A DNA stretch of 47,285 nt. It comes from Actinomycetes bacterium. GTDB lineage: Bacteria > Actinomycetota > Acidimicrobiia > Acidimicrobiales > JAMCQF01. Where the stretch lies: NCBI GenBank assembly GCA_021851885.1, contig JAJZBS010000012.1, positions 1 through 47,285 on the forward strand, read 5' to 3'. The position numbers and the translations under genes were made by a program. The notes beneath the pieces are model-generated. The model saw nothing but the letters and a program-made list of their open reading frames with translations. It had not been told where the DNA came from and searched no databases. Every line of letters starts with the position of its first letter. The stretch's first letter is position 1. Below are positions 16,786 to 25,135 of this stretch, in pieces.

Positions 16786-17297
16786 AGCATGTGGGCGTGG
16801 ATGCAGTCAATGCGTGCCCGAGCTTCGGCTGCGATGAAGGGGTCCCTCAGCACAGAAAGTTGGTTGTCTTGCTGCGTCTCGCCCGAGTCGGACCAGTTCG
16901 TCGAGCCGGTCACCACGTCGAGCCCGTCGACGATCAGCAACTTCATGTGCATGATCGCCCCCTTCTCGCTGCGCCCCACCGCCATGCTGTTCGCCGGGAA
17001 GGCAGCCTTGGCGAGCAGCGCCCGCTCGTGGACGCCGCCGGCCTGGGACGAGTCCAAGGTGAGCTGCACGAAGATGTGCTCGTCGTCCAACTTGGTGTGC
17101 AGCGCGTTGCACAGGTCGTCGTCGTCGAAGCCGAACATCGCGACCACGAGACTCTTGGTGGCCGACACCGCCAAGTCCACGAGCACCCCGTGCACGTCAT
17201 CCACAGGGCTGTAGAACGTGAGGGCGTTGCCGGGATAGCCGACCACGAACGGCGAGTGCTTGTACTTGGCGAGCACCGACAGGTCAGGGAGTGCCAT
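16761..17297 (-). CDS. Phospholipase D-like / nuclease single-HKD protein
   Basis: [30 protein letters not shown] (HxKxxxxD, GSxNWS). Confidence 0.8.
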   Translation of the reverse strand: MALPDLSVLAKYKHSPFVVGYPGNALTFYSPVDDVHGVLVDLAVSATKSLVVAMFGFDDDDLCNALHTKLDDEHIFVQLTLDSSQAGGVHERALLAKAAFPANSMAVGRSEKGAIMHMKLLIVDGLDVVTGSTNWSDSGETQQDNQLSVLRDPFIAAEARARIDCIHAHMLQVGRLPK

Positions 17298-17404
17298 CAA
17301 TGCCACCTCCCGCAGTAGATGCAGGGCCCTTCGCCGTCGGGGTAGGTCGCCACGCCGAGCCGGTGCAGGAACCGCCGCCACGGAGACTGGTCGCGGTAGG
17401 TCAT
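17297..17404 (-). CDS. Small CxxC protein (35 aa)
   Basis: [40 protein letters not shown] junction with the PLD ORF. Confidence 0.55.
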   Translation of the reverse strand: MTYRDQSPWRRFLHRLGVATYPDGEGPCIYCGRWH

Positions 17405-17715
17405 CTCACGAGCGCCTTCCCGATGACCACGCCGGTCCAGGTGCCAGCGAAGTTCGCGGCCGACACCGAGGCGACGATGACCAATGACCGCTTGTTGCGC
17501 CAGCCGTGTTTGAGGATCGAGTCCAACGCAAGCACCGAGCAGATCAGGCTCGCCAGCCATCCGGCCACGTCCATGGCGCCGGCCAGGTTCGGCTGAAAAT
17601 GGGACTCGAACACGACCATGGCGGTGCCGAGCAGATCGGCTGCGAACATCGCGAGGAACGAGGCGCCGGCCGCTTTCCACAACGGCATCCGGTGGACGGG
17701 GGGAACGTCGGTCAT
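17401..17715 (-). CDS. Multi-TM holin-like protein
   Basis: [24 protein letters not shown]...[20 protein letters not shown]...[23 protein letters not shown]. Confidence 0.6.
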   Translation of the reverse strand: MTDVPPVHRMPLWKAAGASFLAMFAADLLGTAMVVFESHFQPNLAGAMDVAGWLASLICSVLALDSILKHGWRNKRSLVIVASVSAANFAGTWTGVVIGKALVR

Positions 17716-18020
17716 GGCCGCTCAACTCCGTGGTGGTCGAGCAGCGCCTCCAGGTGCGCCAAGATGACGGCGTTGGTCTGCTCGTTACGGTCGACGCGCC
17801 GCAAGATCGTGGCGTCCCGACGCGTCTGGGAGAACATGGCGATGCCGACCACCGACTCGATCAGCAACGCCATGTAGACGCCGCCAGGTTCCACCACGAG
17901 CGCACGAACCCGTTGCCGGCGAACCAGCCAACGGCGGACGATGCGCTGCACCTGCCACGACAGCTCCTCGCCGAGCGTGAGCCGGTCGCTGGTCGCCGGG
18001 TCCGTGAACGTTCGTCTCAC
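17712..18020 (-). CDS. Membrane protein
   Basis: Central TM GGVYMALLIESVVGIAMF; coupled ORF. Confidence 0.5.
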   Translation of the reverse strand: MRRTFTDPATSDRLTLGEELSWQVQRIVRRWLVRRQRVRALVVEPGGVYMALLIESVVGIAMFSQTRRDATILRRVDRNEQTNAVILAHLEALLDHHGVERP

Positions 18021-18352
18021 CGCTGGCTCGGGTCCGGCGGGCAGCCGGCGAGCAGCGGCGGGGGCGCATGCCCGGTCGCCGCCGCCAAGATCCGGTCCTC
18101 ATGGTTGTACAAGCACTCCTGCACCCGCACCAGAAGTTGCGTCCGCTCCCGGGCGGCCTGGACCAGTTGCCGGTCCAGCAGGTTCTCGTCGTGGATCGTG
18201 ACGGCCCCGAGCACGATCAGCAGCCCGCTCACCACGACAGCGCTGGCCGCCATCAGGCGGATCTGCCAGCGGGTGGTCCGCTCTGTCGCCGCCATCAGCT
18301 TCTCCGCCGCCTCCCTACCGGCCTCGACCCGCACCCTGGTCCGCTCGGTCAT
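18017..18352 (-). CDS. Single-TM protein
   Basis: RLMAASAVVVSGLLIVLGAVTI TM; ATGA overlap. Confidence 0.55.
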   Translation of the reverse strand: MTERTRVRVEAGREAAEKLMAATERTTRWQIRLMAASAVVVSGLLIVLGAVTIHDENLLDRQLVQAARERTQLLVRVQECLYNHEDRILAAATGHAPPPLLAGCPPDPSQR

Positions 18353-18729
18353 GTCCGCGCCTTCTGAACTTGGGCGAGCACCGCCGCCGTTGTGTGGTCG
18401 ATCCGGTCCGCCAATGTGACGAACCCGTGGTCGACCCGTTTCGTCAGCTCCTCGACAGCGGCGCGCTGGGTGACTTGCTCGTTGAGCCGGCCGATCTCCG
18501 CCTTCGCCTCGACCAGCAGCGCACGCAGTTCGGTCTGCTGCCCGGTGAGCACATCGATTTGGTGTTGCTGCTCCGCGTTCTGCGCCTGCAACGCTGTCGC
18601 CAGCTCCCGCCATGTGGCGAGCGCCGGCTCGACCCGGCCGGACCGGCCGGCCCGGTAGGCGACCCCGCCGACCGTGCCCGCGGCGACCGCGACAGCGGCG
18701 AGGACTTCGAGGAGCTGGTAGAGGCTCAC
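18349..18729 (-). CDS. TM plus coiled-coil protein (lysis-associated candidate)
   Basis: MSLYQLLEVLAAVAVAAGTVGGVAYRAG...LQAQNAEQQHQIDVLTGQQTELRALLVEAKAEIGRLNEQVTQ. Confidence 0.55.
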   Translation of the reverse strand: MSLYQLLEVLAAVAVAAGTVGGVAYRAGRSGRVEPALATWRELATALQAQNAEQQHQIDVLTGQQTELRALLVEAKAEIGRLNEQVTQRAAVEELTKRVDHGFVTLADRIDHTTAAVLAQVQKART

Positions 18730-18733
18730 AGGT

Positions 18734-19612
18734 TCAGGCGGTGAGCGCGGCGATCTGCTGCGGGGAGAACGTCACGATGTCGGTCGGGGCGCCGATGGCG
18801 GCGAGTTTCGCTTGCCACACTTTCAGGTCGGCGGGGTCGTGGACGGGGACGGCGTGGCCGCCATCGACCAGGTAGACGGTGGCTTGGTCGATGGCGCGGG
18901 CGAGGAACGGGGGCATGCGCTTCTCCTTCGGTGACGGTCTCGGCTTCGGTGACGGCGGCGCGGTGACGGTGAACAGCCGGTCGAACGCGGCCTGGTCAAA
19001 GCACACGTTCACATCGCACGGGCTGATGTTCGCGACCGCAGCAGACGACGTGTACTGGCGGGCGGTGTAGGCCGTCCAACCGGAGAACGGCTGGAACCAG
19101 CCGGGTGTCACCCCAGCGACGATCTGTCGCGGGTTCCCGGCGCCGGGCACGTAGTTCGGCCAGATCAGCCCGCACCTCGACGCCCGGACCGACACCCCGG
19201 CGGACGCCGCGACCCACGCGGCGGTGTACACCGAGACAGGGGCGTGCGGGGCGAGAACAGCCAACTCGGCCAGGAAGTCGTCGACGACCGCGGCGGCCGG
19301 GATCTGCCCGTTGTCGGCCTCCCAGTCCAACATCAACGGCACGCCCAGACCGCCGCACACGGTTTGGACGACCCCGGCGAAGTGCTGCGCCTGCGCCTGC
19401 CCGGAGCCGGTCTGGTCGAGGAAGTGGTAGGCCATCGTCGGCAGGCCGGCGGCTTTCGCGGCCGCCCAGTTCGCGGCGAACAGCCCGTCGACGAACCCGA
19501 TCCCTTGCGACGCCTTCGCCGACACCGCGCACATCCCCTCCTGCTTCGCCAGCGCCGCGTCCAACGCGACGCCGTTCGTGTTCGACACGTCAGGGAACAA
19601 CAAAGCCGCCAT
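18734..19612 (-). CDS. GH25-type (lysozyme) endolysin
   Basis: FPDVSNTNGVALDAALAKQEGMCAVSAKASQGIGFVDGLFAANWAAAKAAGLPTMAYHFLD...VPLMLDWEADNG...VSVYTAAWVA...ARQYTSSAAVANISPCDVNVCFDQAAFDRLF. Confidence 0.85.
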   Translation of the reverse strand: MAALLFPDVSNTNGVALDAALAKQEGMCAVSAKASQGIGFVDGLFAANWAAAKAAGLPTMAYHFLDQTGSGQAQAQHFAGVVQTVCGGLGVPLMLDWEADNGQIPAAAVVDDFLAELAVLAPHAPVSVYTAAWVAASAGVSVRASRCGLIWPNYVPGAGNPRQIVAGVTPGWFQPFSGWTAYTARQYTSSAAVANISPCDVNVCFDQAAFDRLFTVTAPPSPKPRPSPKEKRMPPFLARAIDQATVYLVDGGHAVPVHDPADLKVWQAKLAAIGAPTDIVTFSPQQIAALTA

Positions 19613-20370
19613 CACGCACCTCCGCAAGCGTTGTGCCACACGATCATCACGGTCCGGCCGGACGGCGCCCCGGCCGCGCAGACCGTCGCGGTGCCGGCAC
19701 GCTCCTGCGCGACGGTCTGCACCCAGTTCGACCACAGTGCGTCCGCCGGGACCAGGCGGGCCGGCACCCATCGCCGGTCCGGTCGCTCCAACCAGATGTT
19801 GGTGAAACGGGCGGTCCTGAAGTCCGGCCACGGGATCTGCGGCTGCCAACCCTCCGCCACCCACTCCACCGTCCGGGACACCGGCCCGCAGTAGCGGACC
19901 CGGGTCGCCCACCACCAACGCTGACGGGCGTCCACGAGACTCAGCCGCCACTCGCATGTGCCGGTGGAGATGACCGCCGTGCGCACCCGGTCGCCGGGGC
20001 GGACCGGGGCGCCTATCCACTGCGGGACGCAGCCGCGGCCGGGCTGGCGGCCGTAGGGGCAGGTCGTCCACCACGGGCTGTCCCCACCGGCCGCCTGGGG
20101 GGCGACCGAGACCCCGGTCTGGATGAGGGCGACGCCGGTCGCCCCGTACACCCCCACCCACATGTTGACCTGCGACGCCCACGCCGATCCGGCCGCGACC
20201 GCCGGCACAGCGAGCGTCGCGACCGTCCCGGTGTAGCCCGTGGCTGTCAGGTCGGCCCCCGCCCAGTACGCCCCGGACTGCCCTTCCGGCGCTGGCCGCC
20301 CCGCTGTGGGGGCACCGACACCAACGGTGATGGCGGCCGCGCCGAGCACGGCGGCGAGAACACGTCTCAT
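19612..20370 (-). CDS. Secreted eqolisin-like (peptidase G1, glutamic) peptidase
   Basis: RBS AAGGAGG; signal peptide MRRVLAAVLGAAAITVGVGAPTAG; YWAGADLTATGYTGTVATLAVPAV, VNMWVGVYGATGVALIQTGVSV (Gln), SRTVEWVAEGW (Glu). Confidence 0.7.
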   Translation of the reverse strand: MRRVLAAVLGAAAITVGVGAPTAGRPAPEGQSGAYWAGADLTATGYTGTVATLAVPAVAAGSAWASQVNMWVGVYGATGVALIQTGVSVAPQAAGGDSPWWTTCPYGRQPGRGCVPQWIGAPVRPGDRVRTAVISTGTCEWRLSLVDARQRWWWATRVRYCGPVSRTVEWVAEGWQPQIPWPDFRTARFTNIWLERPDRRWVPARLVPADALWSNWVQTVAQERAGTATVCAAGAPSGRTVMIVWHNACGGA

Positions 20371-20398
20371 ACCTATCCTCCTTCTCGGGGGGCCCCCG

Positions 20399-20917
20399 TC
20401 AGGCGAGCTTGCCGAGCACCACCCGGTCGGAGATCGACGGGCCTGCCCCCCGCGCCACGAACACCACATCCCCGGCGGCCGGCGTGTACGAGGCGAGGTA
20501 GCGGACACCGGGCGTGAGGTACTGGGTCTGCCGGAGGGTTTGGGTGCCGTCCAGGTACACGTCCAACGTGTTGGCGGACACGACTGTGGCGCCGCTCGCC
20601 TGCGACGACGGGAGCTCCGGGATGACGCCGACCGTGTACGGGCCGGCGCCGTTGACCGATGTGACGCGCACTGTCTGGTCGGTTGACGCCAGGGTGCCGA
20701 CGAGCAGCAGGTCGTTGAAGATCGGCGCGGCTGTGACAGACAGGCTCGTCGCCCCGGCCGCCGCGGCAGCGGCCAGCGTGGATGAGAACCCGCCGTGCAA
20801 TACGTAGACCACACCCCACTGGGTGGGGGCGGTCGTGAACGGGTCTCCGACCAGGTACCGCCGCAACGCCTGCGCTGTCGCGTTCGGGCCGACCCCAACA
20901 CCCGGGGTGCGTCTCAC
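20399..20917 (-). CDS. Minor tail / fiber-associated protein
   Basis: GTG 20917; ATSLSVTAAPIFNDLLLVGTLASTDQTVRVTSVNGAGPYTVGV... Confidence 0.55.
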   Translation of the reverse strand: MRRTPGVGVGPNATAQALRRYLVGDPFTTAPTQWGVVYVLHGGFSSTLAAAAAAGATSLSVTAAPIFNDLLLVGTLASTDQTVRVTSVNGAGPYTVGVIPELPSSQASGATVVSANTLDVYLDGTQTLRQTQYLTPGVRYLASYTPAAGDVVFVARGAGPSISDRVVLGKLA

Positions 20918-22159
20918 GCCACGACCCGGCCGGTGATCGTGCATGTGTCCGCGTAGCTGACGTTGAACGAGACGGTATCAATCACCACGAATATGTTGTT
21001 GAGCCCCACCCTTGGCCGGGTGATCGAGACTTTCTGGTCCACATCGAAGATCGGGTTGGGCGGGATGTCGATCGAGATCTGCCATGCAGCGGCGAGTGCC
21101 GCCTGGAGGTCGTTGTTGGCCATCTCCTGCGCCTGCGCTGTCGATGTGGGCAGGTTGGTGGACACGAACTGGGGGATGTCGCCCATGCCCCCATCGACGT
21201 AGGTTGGGCTGCTCGGGTTCGTGTCCCCGGCCGAGGCGAGGACCGGCTGGCTGTTACCCGAGGCGGTGTACGGGGCGTTCGATGTGCCGGTACCGGTGAC
21301 GAACACGTCGTTGTAGATCCCGTCGCGGGTCATCGTGATCGTCGTCGCGACCGGCGTCGAGTAGGGGGAGCCGAACAGTTGCGCGGACCCGCCGCCGGAC
21401 CCGGCGCCGCCGGCGCCGAAGATCGCGGTCTCCTGGTCGGTGAAGTTCCAGAAGATCGGCTGCGTGGCGGGGTCCGGGATCGGGTAGCCGGTCACGACAC
21501 CGTTCACGTCGAAGAACAGTTCGTAGCCGACCGCGTTCGCCATGTCCAACGCCGCCTGCCACGGGTCCGAGCCCTGCCCGTAAGAGGCGACAGGGACGGT
21601 CGCGTCGGTGGGGACGATGTTGTAGGTGAGCGCCGGCGGCCGCGGCCCCCACACCTGGTTGAGCAACGCCATGATCTCGGCGACGAAGTTCCCGGACGGG
21701 GTGGCGGGGAAGTTGTACGGCTGTAGGAACGCCCGCTGCGAGATCACCCATGACCGGTCGTAGACGGCCAATGTGAGGGCGAGGTCGTTCACGGTGTCTT
21801 GGACAGTGGTGGTGGCGATCGCGAACAGGCCGAGCGGAACCCACTGTTGGATTTCGGCGGTCTTGCCGCCGGTGGGGAGGCTGGCGATGCCGATCTCGAT
21901 GAACACTTCGTTGCCGAACGGGGCGAGCAGGCTCGACGGGGCGACGGGGAGGATCGGTGGTGGGGGGATCGACGGGACGACCTGCATGGTGATGGTGCCT
22001 TGGCGGCGGAACTCGCTGTTGCGGTCGACGGTGACGGCGAGGGCGGAGACTGGGAGGGTGGTGGTGGTGGGGGCGCCGCCGCTGTAGACGGTGAGCCTGG
22101 ACGCGACGAGCGTGGCGCCGTATCTGAGGGTGTCGACAAAGCCTGCTGTGTAGGCCATC
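20914..22159 (-). CDS. DUF5047-like minor tail (tail-tip) protein
   Basis: SRLTVYSGGAPTTTTLPVSALAVTVDRNSEFRRQGTITMQVVPSIPP...LAVYDRSWVISQRAFLQPYN...DVDQKVSITRPRVGL. Confidence 0.7.
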
Positions 22160-24770
22160 AGGTGGATGGCCTGGCAGCCGCGATGGCGGTGACCTGGACG
22201 GTGCGGTGCGGCGCCGACGCGGTGGATGGCATCAACTGCGCCTGTTTGGTTTGGACTCCGGCGCCGGTGGAGAGGCCGCCGGATTGGGGGCCGATGTTGA
22301 ACCAGCCGGTGTCGGTCGCGGAGAACGGGCTGGAGATGAACAGGGTGGCGGAGCTGGTGAGCAGGGCTTCGAGGGCGTCGTAGGTGGAGGCGTTGAAGAT
22401 CTCGAAGGTGGCGGAGAAGTCCTGGTTGAGCGGGACGTCGGTGACGAAGTTCATGACTTTCTGACCCATCACCTGATGGGCGGCGGCGGGGAGGGTGTTG
22501 ACCGGCTGCCAGTTGGTGACCTGCGCGGAGACGGCGCTGGATGGGTTGGTCGGGTCCAGTTCCCACCAACCGGAGGTGGTCACCGCCTGCTGCGCAGACG
22601 GGGCGCTGGGGGGGCTGGTGAGCGTCGTGGCCGAGTTGACGACCACCTGTGTCGTGGCCTGGTAGGTGTAGTCGTGTCCGGGCACCAGCTCGTAGTCGTT
22701 GAGGACCGCCTGCTGGGATGGTGTCGGCAACGTCGCCGGGTTGGCCTGCGACGCGCCGCGCACATAGAACGGGGTGCCGCCCAAACCGGTGCCCGTCTGG
22801 TCGGTGCGGGTGACTATGGCTTGGCCGACACCGGCGAAACCGCCGGCGGTCCATTCGGTCACCGTCCCGGGGAAGATGCCGGCGCAATCGATGTAGTGGA
22901 CCTCGCCTGACGCGGCCACAGCCGTGGGCATCATCACCCGGAGCGCCACTTGGTCGACACCGCTCGCCGGCACTTCCCCGGAGACGCTCACCGTCGTCCA
23001 GCCGCCAACTGTGTCGGTGACAGCGACACCGGAAGACACGGAACCGGTGAAAGCGCCATTTTGCCAGTACTCCAAGACCGCCTCGAACTGCTCAGCAGTA
23101 GCAGCGGCCCGGACAGAGGCCATGCCGAGGAGTGAAGCGCCCCCTAGGACTGGGTACGGACCGGTACGGGCGTACAGCTGAGCGGAGGCGACATCAGCCG
23201 TCAACGCGAGGCTGTAGGAACCGTCGAGTGCCTCGGCCGACGATTGAGAGAGCGAGGTCTCCCCGCCCGGAACCCACGTCCCTACGCCGGTCTCGAAGCT
23301 GGCGTCGACGGCGGAGAGCAGGTTGTCGTGTCCTTGGACGGTCACCTGGATCATCGGGCAGCCGGTCGCCGGGTCCGTCGTCGGCGTCGCCGTGATGGTG
23401 GGTGTGGCCGGCGAGTCGAAGGTGACGGTGCACGCCGAGGAGACGGTCGACGACCAGATCGTGCCGGTCTCGTACACCGCGGCGTAGGCGGTGTAACCGG
23501 TGTGGTTCAGCAGGCTCGCCCCGGAGGCCATCGCCACCGAGCCGGGGTTGCCGGTCCAGGTCACATCGGAGATGGCGCCGGCGGGGATGACGCCTTCACC
23601 GATGTCGATCGAGAACCCGGAGGCTTGGGTTGCGGCGGTCGTGTAGATCAGCCACCGGCCGCCCTGGATGCTGTCGCCCGATGCCGGGGTCGCCGTGTAC
23701 CCCAACGCGGGGGCGGCGGAGACGACAGTGCCGGTCGGGTAGGAGACGGTGAGGGATGGCGCGGCCGCGGTGTTGAACGTGAACGTCGACGCGTACGGGC
23801 CTTGCAGGTTGGCGCCAGCCTCCTGGGACCGGGCGGACCAGACGTAGGTGTTGCCGTTCGCCAACGCCGTACCTGGGATCGCCCAGGACCACGAAGCGCC
23901 CGGCGCGACCAACGACGAGTTGAACACCTCGGTCGACTGGAGGGCATTGGTGGAGGCGTTGTAGAAGCTGAACGCCGCGGCGCCGGACAGCTCGATCTCG
24001 GCCGCGTAAGCGTTCTGGTTGTAAGTATCGGTGGCGCTGTAGGCCGCCTGGAACACCACGCCGCCGCTGGCATCCAGCGACGAAGCGTTCGCGGGGGCCT
24101 GGAGGATCGGTGCGTTCGGTGCGGTCGCCCCTTCCGCCAACTGCACCGACGCGTACTGCATGGTCGCTGACTGGAGCGTCGGGCTCAGGTAGGTGTAGGA
24201 GGGGGTGATCGAGGCGTCCTCGAAACCGCCTTCGACCGCCCCGGCGGCGTCCGCGCCGAAAACCTCGAACACGGTAAAGCCGGTCGGGGTGGCGTACGGT
24301 CCGGCAGCACTCACGTTGTTGTTGCCCGTGTAGCTGCTGAGCAGTACCGCCTGGTTGAGGGGGTATGAGTTGGAAACCGCCGACCAGTCGAAGTTGGAGA
24401 CCGTGCCTGGGGCGCCGGCCTGCCCGCTGCCCGACACCACCAGCAGGTCGTTCCCCGAATACTGCGCCACAACCAGCCCAGCTACAGCGGTGTAGTTCCA
24501 AGTCCAGGTGTACGAGGACGGTTCGCTGCTGCCGACCACATGGGTCCAGATCCCGATGTTGCCGTTCGCCGTGCTGGCGGTGTCCGTGACAGCCTGGGAG
24601 GTCCATCCACCTGGGGGGGTTGGTAGTTGCCCCTGCCCGCCGAGCCCTACCACCAAAGCGGCTACAAGGATATTGCCGGGCGTCAGAGACGACGGCGCCG
24701 TAACTGTCAGGCTGGTCACCGCCGACACAGGCGACGCCGCCACCGAGTAGGACACCCGGCTGATCGTCAC
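22158..24770 (-). CDS. Minor tail protein / adhesin-like (870 aa)
   Basis: GNILVAALVVGLGGQGQLPTPPGGWTSQAV... and later jelly-roll/fibronectin-like modules. Confidence 0.7.
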   Translation of the reverse strand: MTISRVSYSVAASPVSAVTSLTVTAPSSLTPGNILVAALVVGLGGQGQLPTPPGGWTSQAVTDTASTANGNIGIWTHVVGSSEPSSYTWTWNYTAVAGLVVAQYSGNDLLVVSGSGQAGAPGTVSNFDWSAVSNSYPLNQAVLLSSYTGNNNVSAAGPYATPTGFTVFEVFGADAAGAVEGGFEDASITPSYTYLSPTLQSATMQYASVQLAEGATAPNAPILQAPANASSLDASGGVVFQAAYSATDTYNQNAYAAEIELSGAAAFSFYNASTNALQSTEVFNSSLVAPGASWSWAIPGTALANGNTYVWSARSQEAGANLQGPYASTFTFNTAAAPSLTVSYPTGTVVSAAPALGYTATPASGDSIQGGRWLIYTTAATQASGFSIDIGEGVIPAGAISDVTWTGNPGSVAMASGASLLNHTGYTAYAAVYETGTIWSSTVSSACTVTFDSPATPTITATPTTDPATGCPMIQVTVQGHDNLLSAVDASFETGVGTWVPGGETSLSQSSAEALDGSYSLALTADVASAQLYARTGPYPVLGGASLLGMASVRAAATAEQFEAVLEYWQNGAFTGSVSSGVAVTDTVGGWTTVSVSGEVPASGVDQVALRVMMPTAVAASGEVHYIDCAGIFPGTVTEWTAGGFAGVGQAIVTRTDQTGTGLGGTPFYVRGASQANPATLPTPSQQAVLNDYELVPGHDYTYQATTQVVVNSATTLTSPPSAPSAQQAVTTSGWWELDPTNPSSAVSAQVTNWQPVNTLPAAAHQVMGQKVMNFVTDVPLNQDFSATFEIFNASTYDALEALLTSSATLFISSPFSATDTGWFNIGPQSGGLSTGAGVQTKQAQLMPSTASAPHRTVQVTAIAAARPST

Positions 24771-25135
24771 GCTGCCACCCGCCTCGCCTGCTCGGCCTCG
24801 ACCAGCTTGCGGAACTCGCCCGACAGCCGCTTGCGCTTCACCAGCATCCCCAGCTGCGCCACGTCGAGCAGGGCCAGGTGCTCGGGGAGCGCGGAGGTGC
24901 CCCGCTGGCGTGCCTCGGCCAGCTCGATGTCACGCACCTTCGCCAACTCACGGCCCGCGGCATGACCCCAGTCCCGATGCGACACGCGAAACGACGCGCG
25001 CCCGACGCCGGCCAGTTCGCAGACGAACCAGCCGTGACAGCACGCCGAGCACAGCCACGGCGCCGTCTCCGGGCCGAGCGCCACCGGGACCAGCGGGCCG
25101 CCACACGCCAGGCAGGTGCGCAGGTAGCCGGTCAC
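24767..25135 (-). CDS. Zinc-ribbon protein
   Basis: CLACGGPLVPVALGPETAPWLCSACCHGW. Confidence 0.6.
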   Translation of the reverse strand: MTGYLRTCLACGGPLVPVALGPETAPWLCSACCHGWFVCELAGVGRASFRVSHRDWGHAAGRELAKVRDIELAEARQRGTSALPEHLALLDVAQLGMLVKRKRLSGEFRKLVEAEQARRVAA

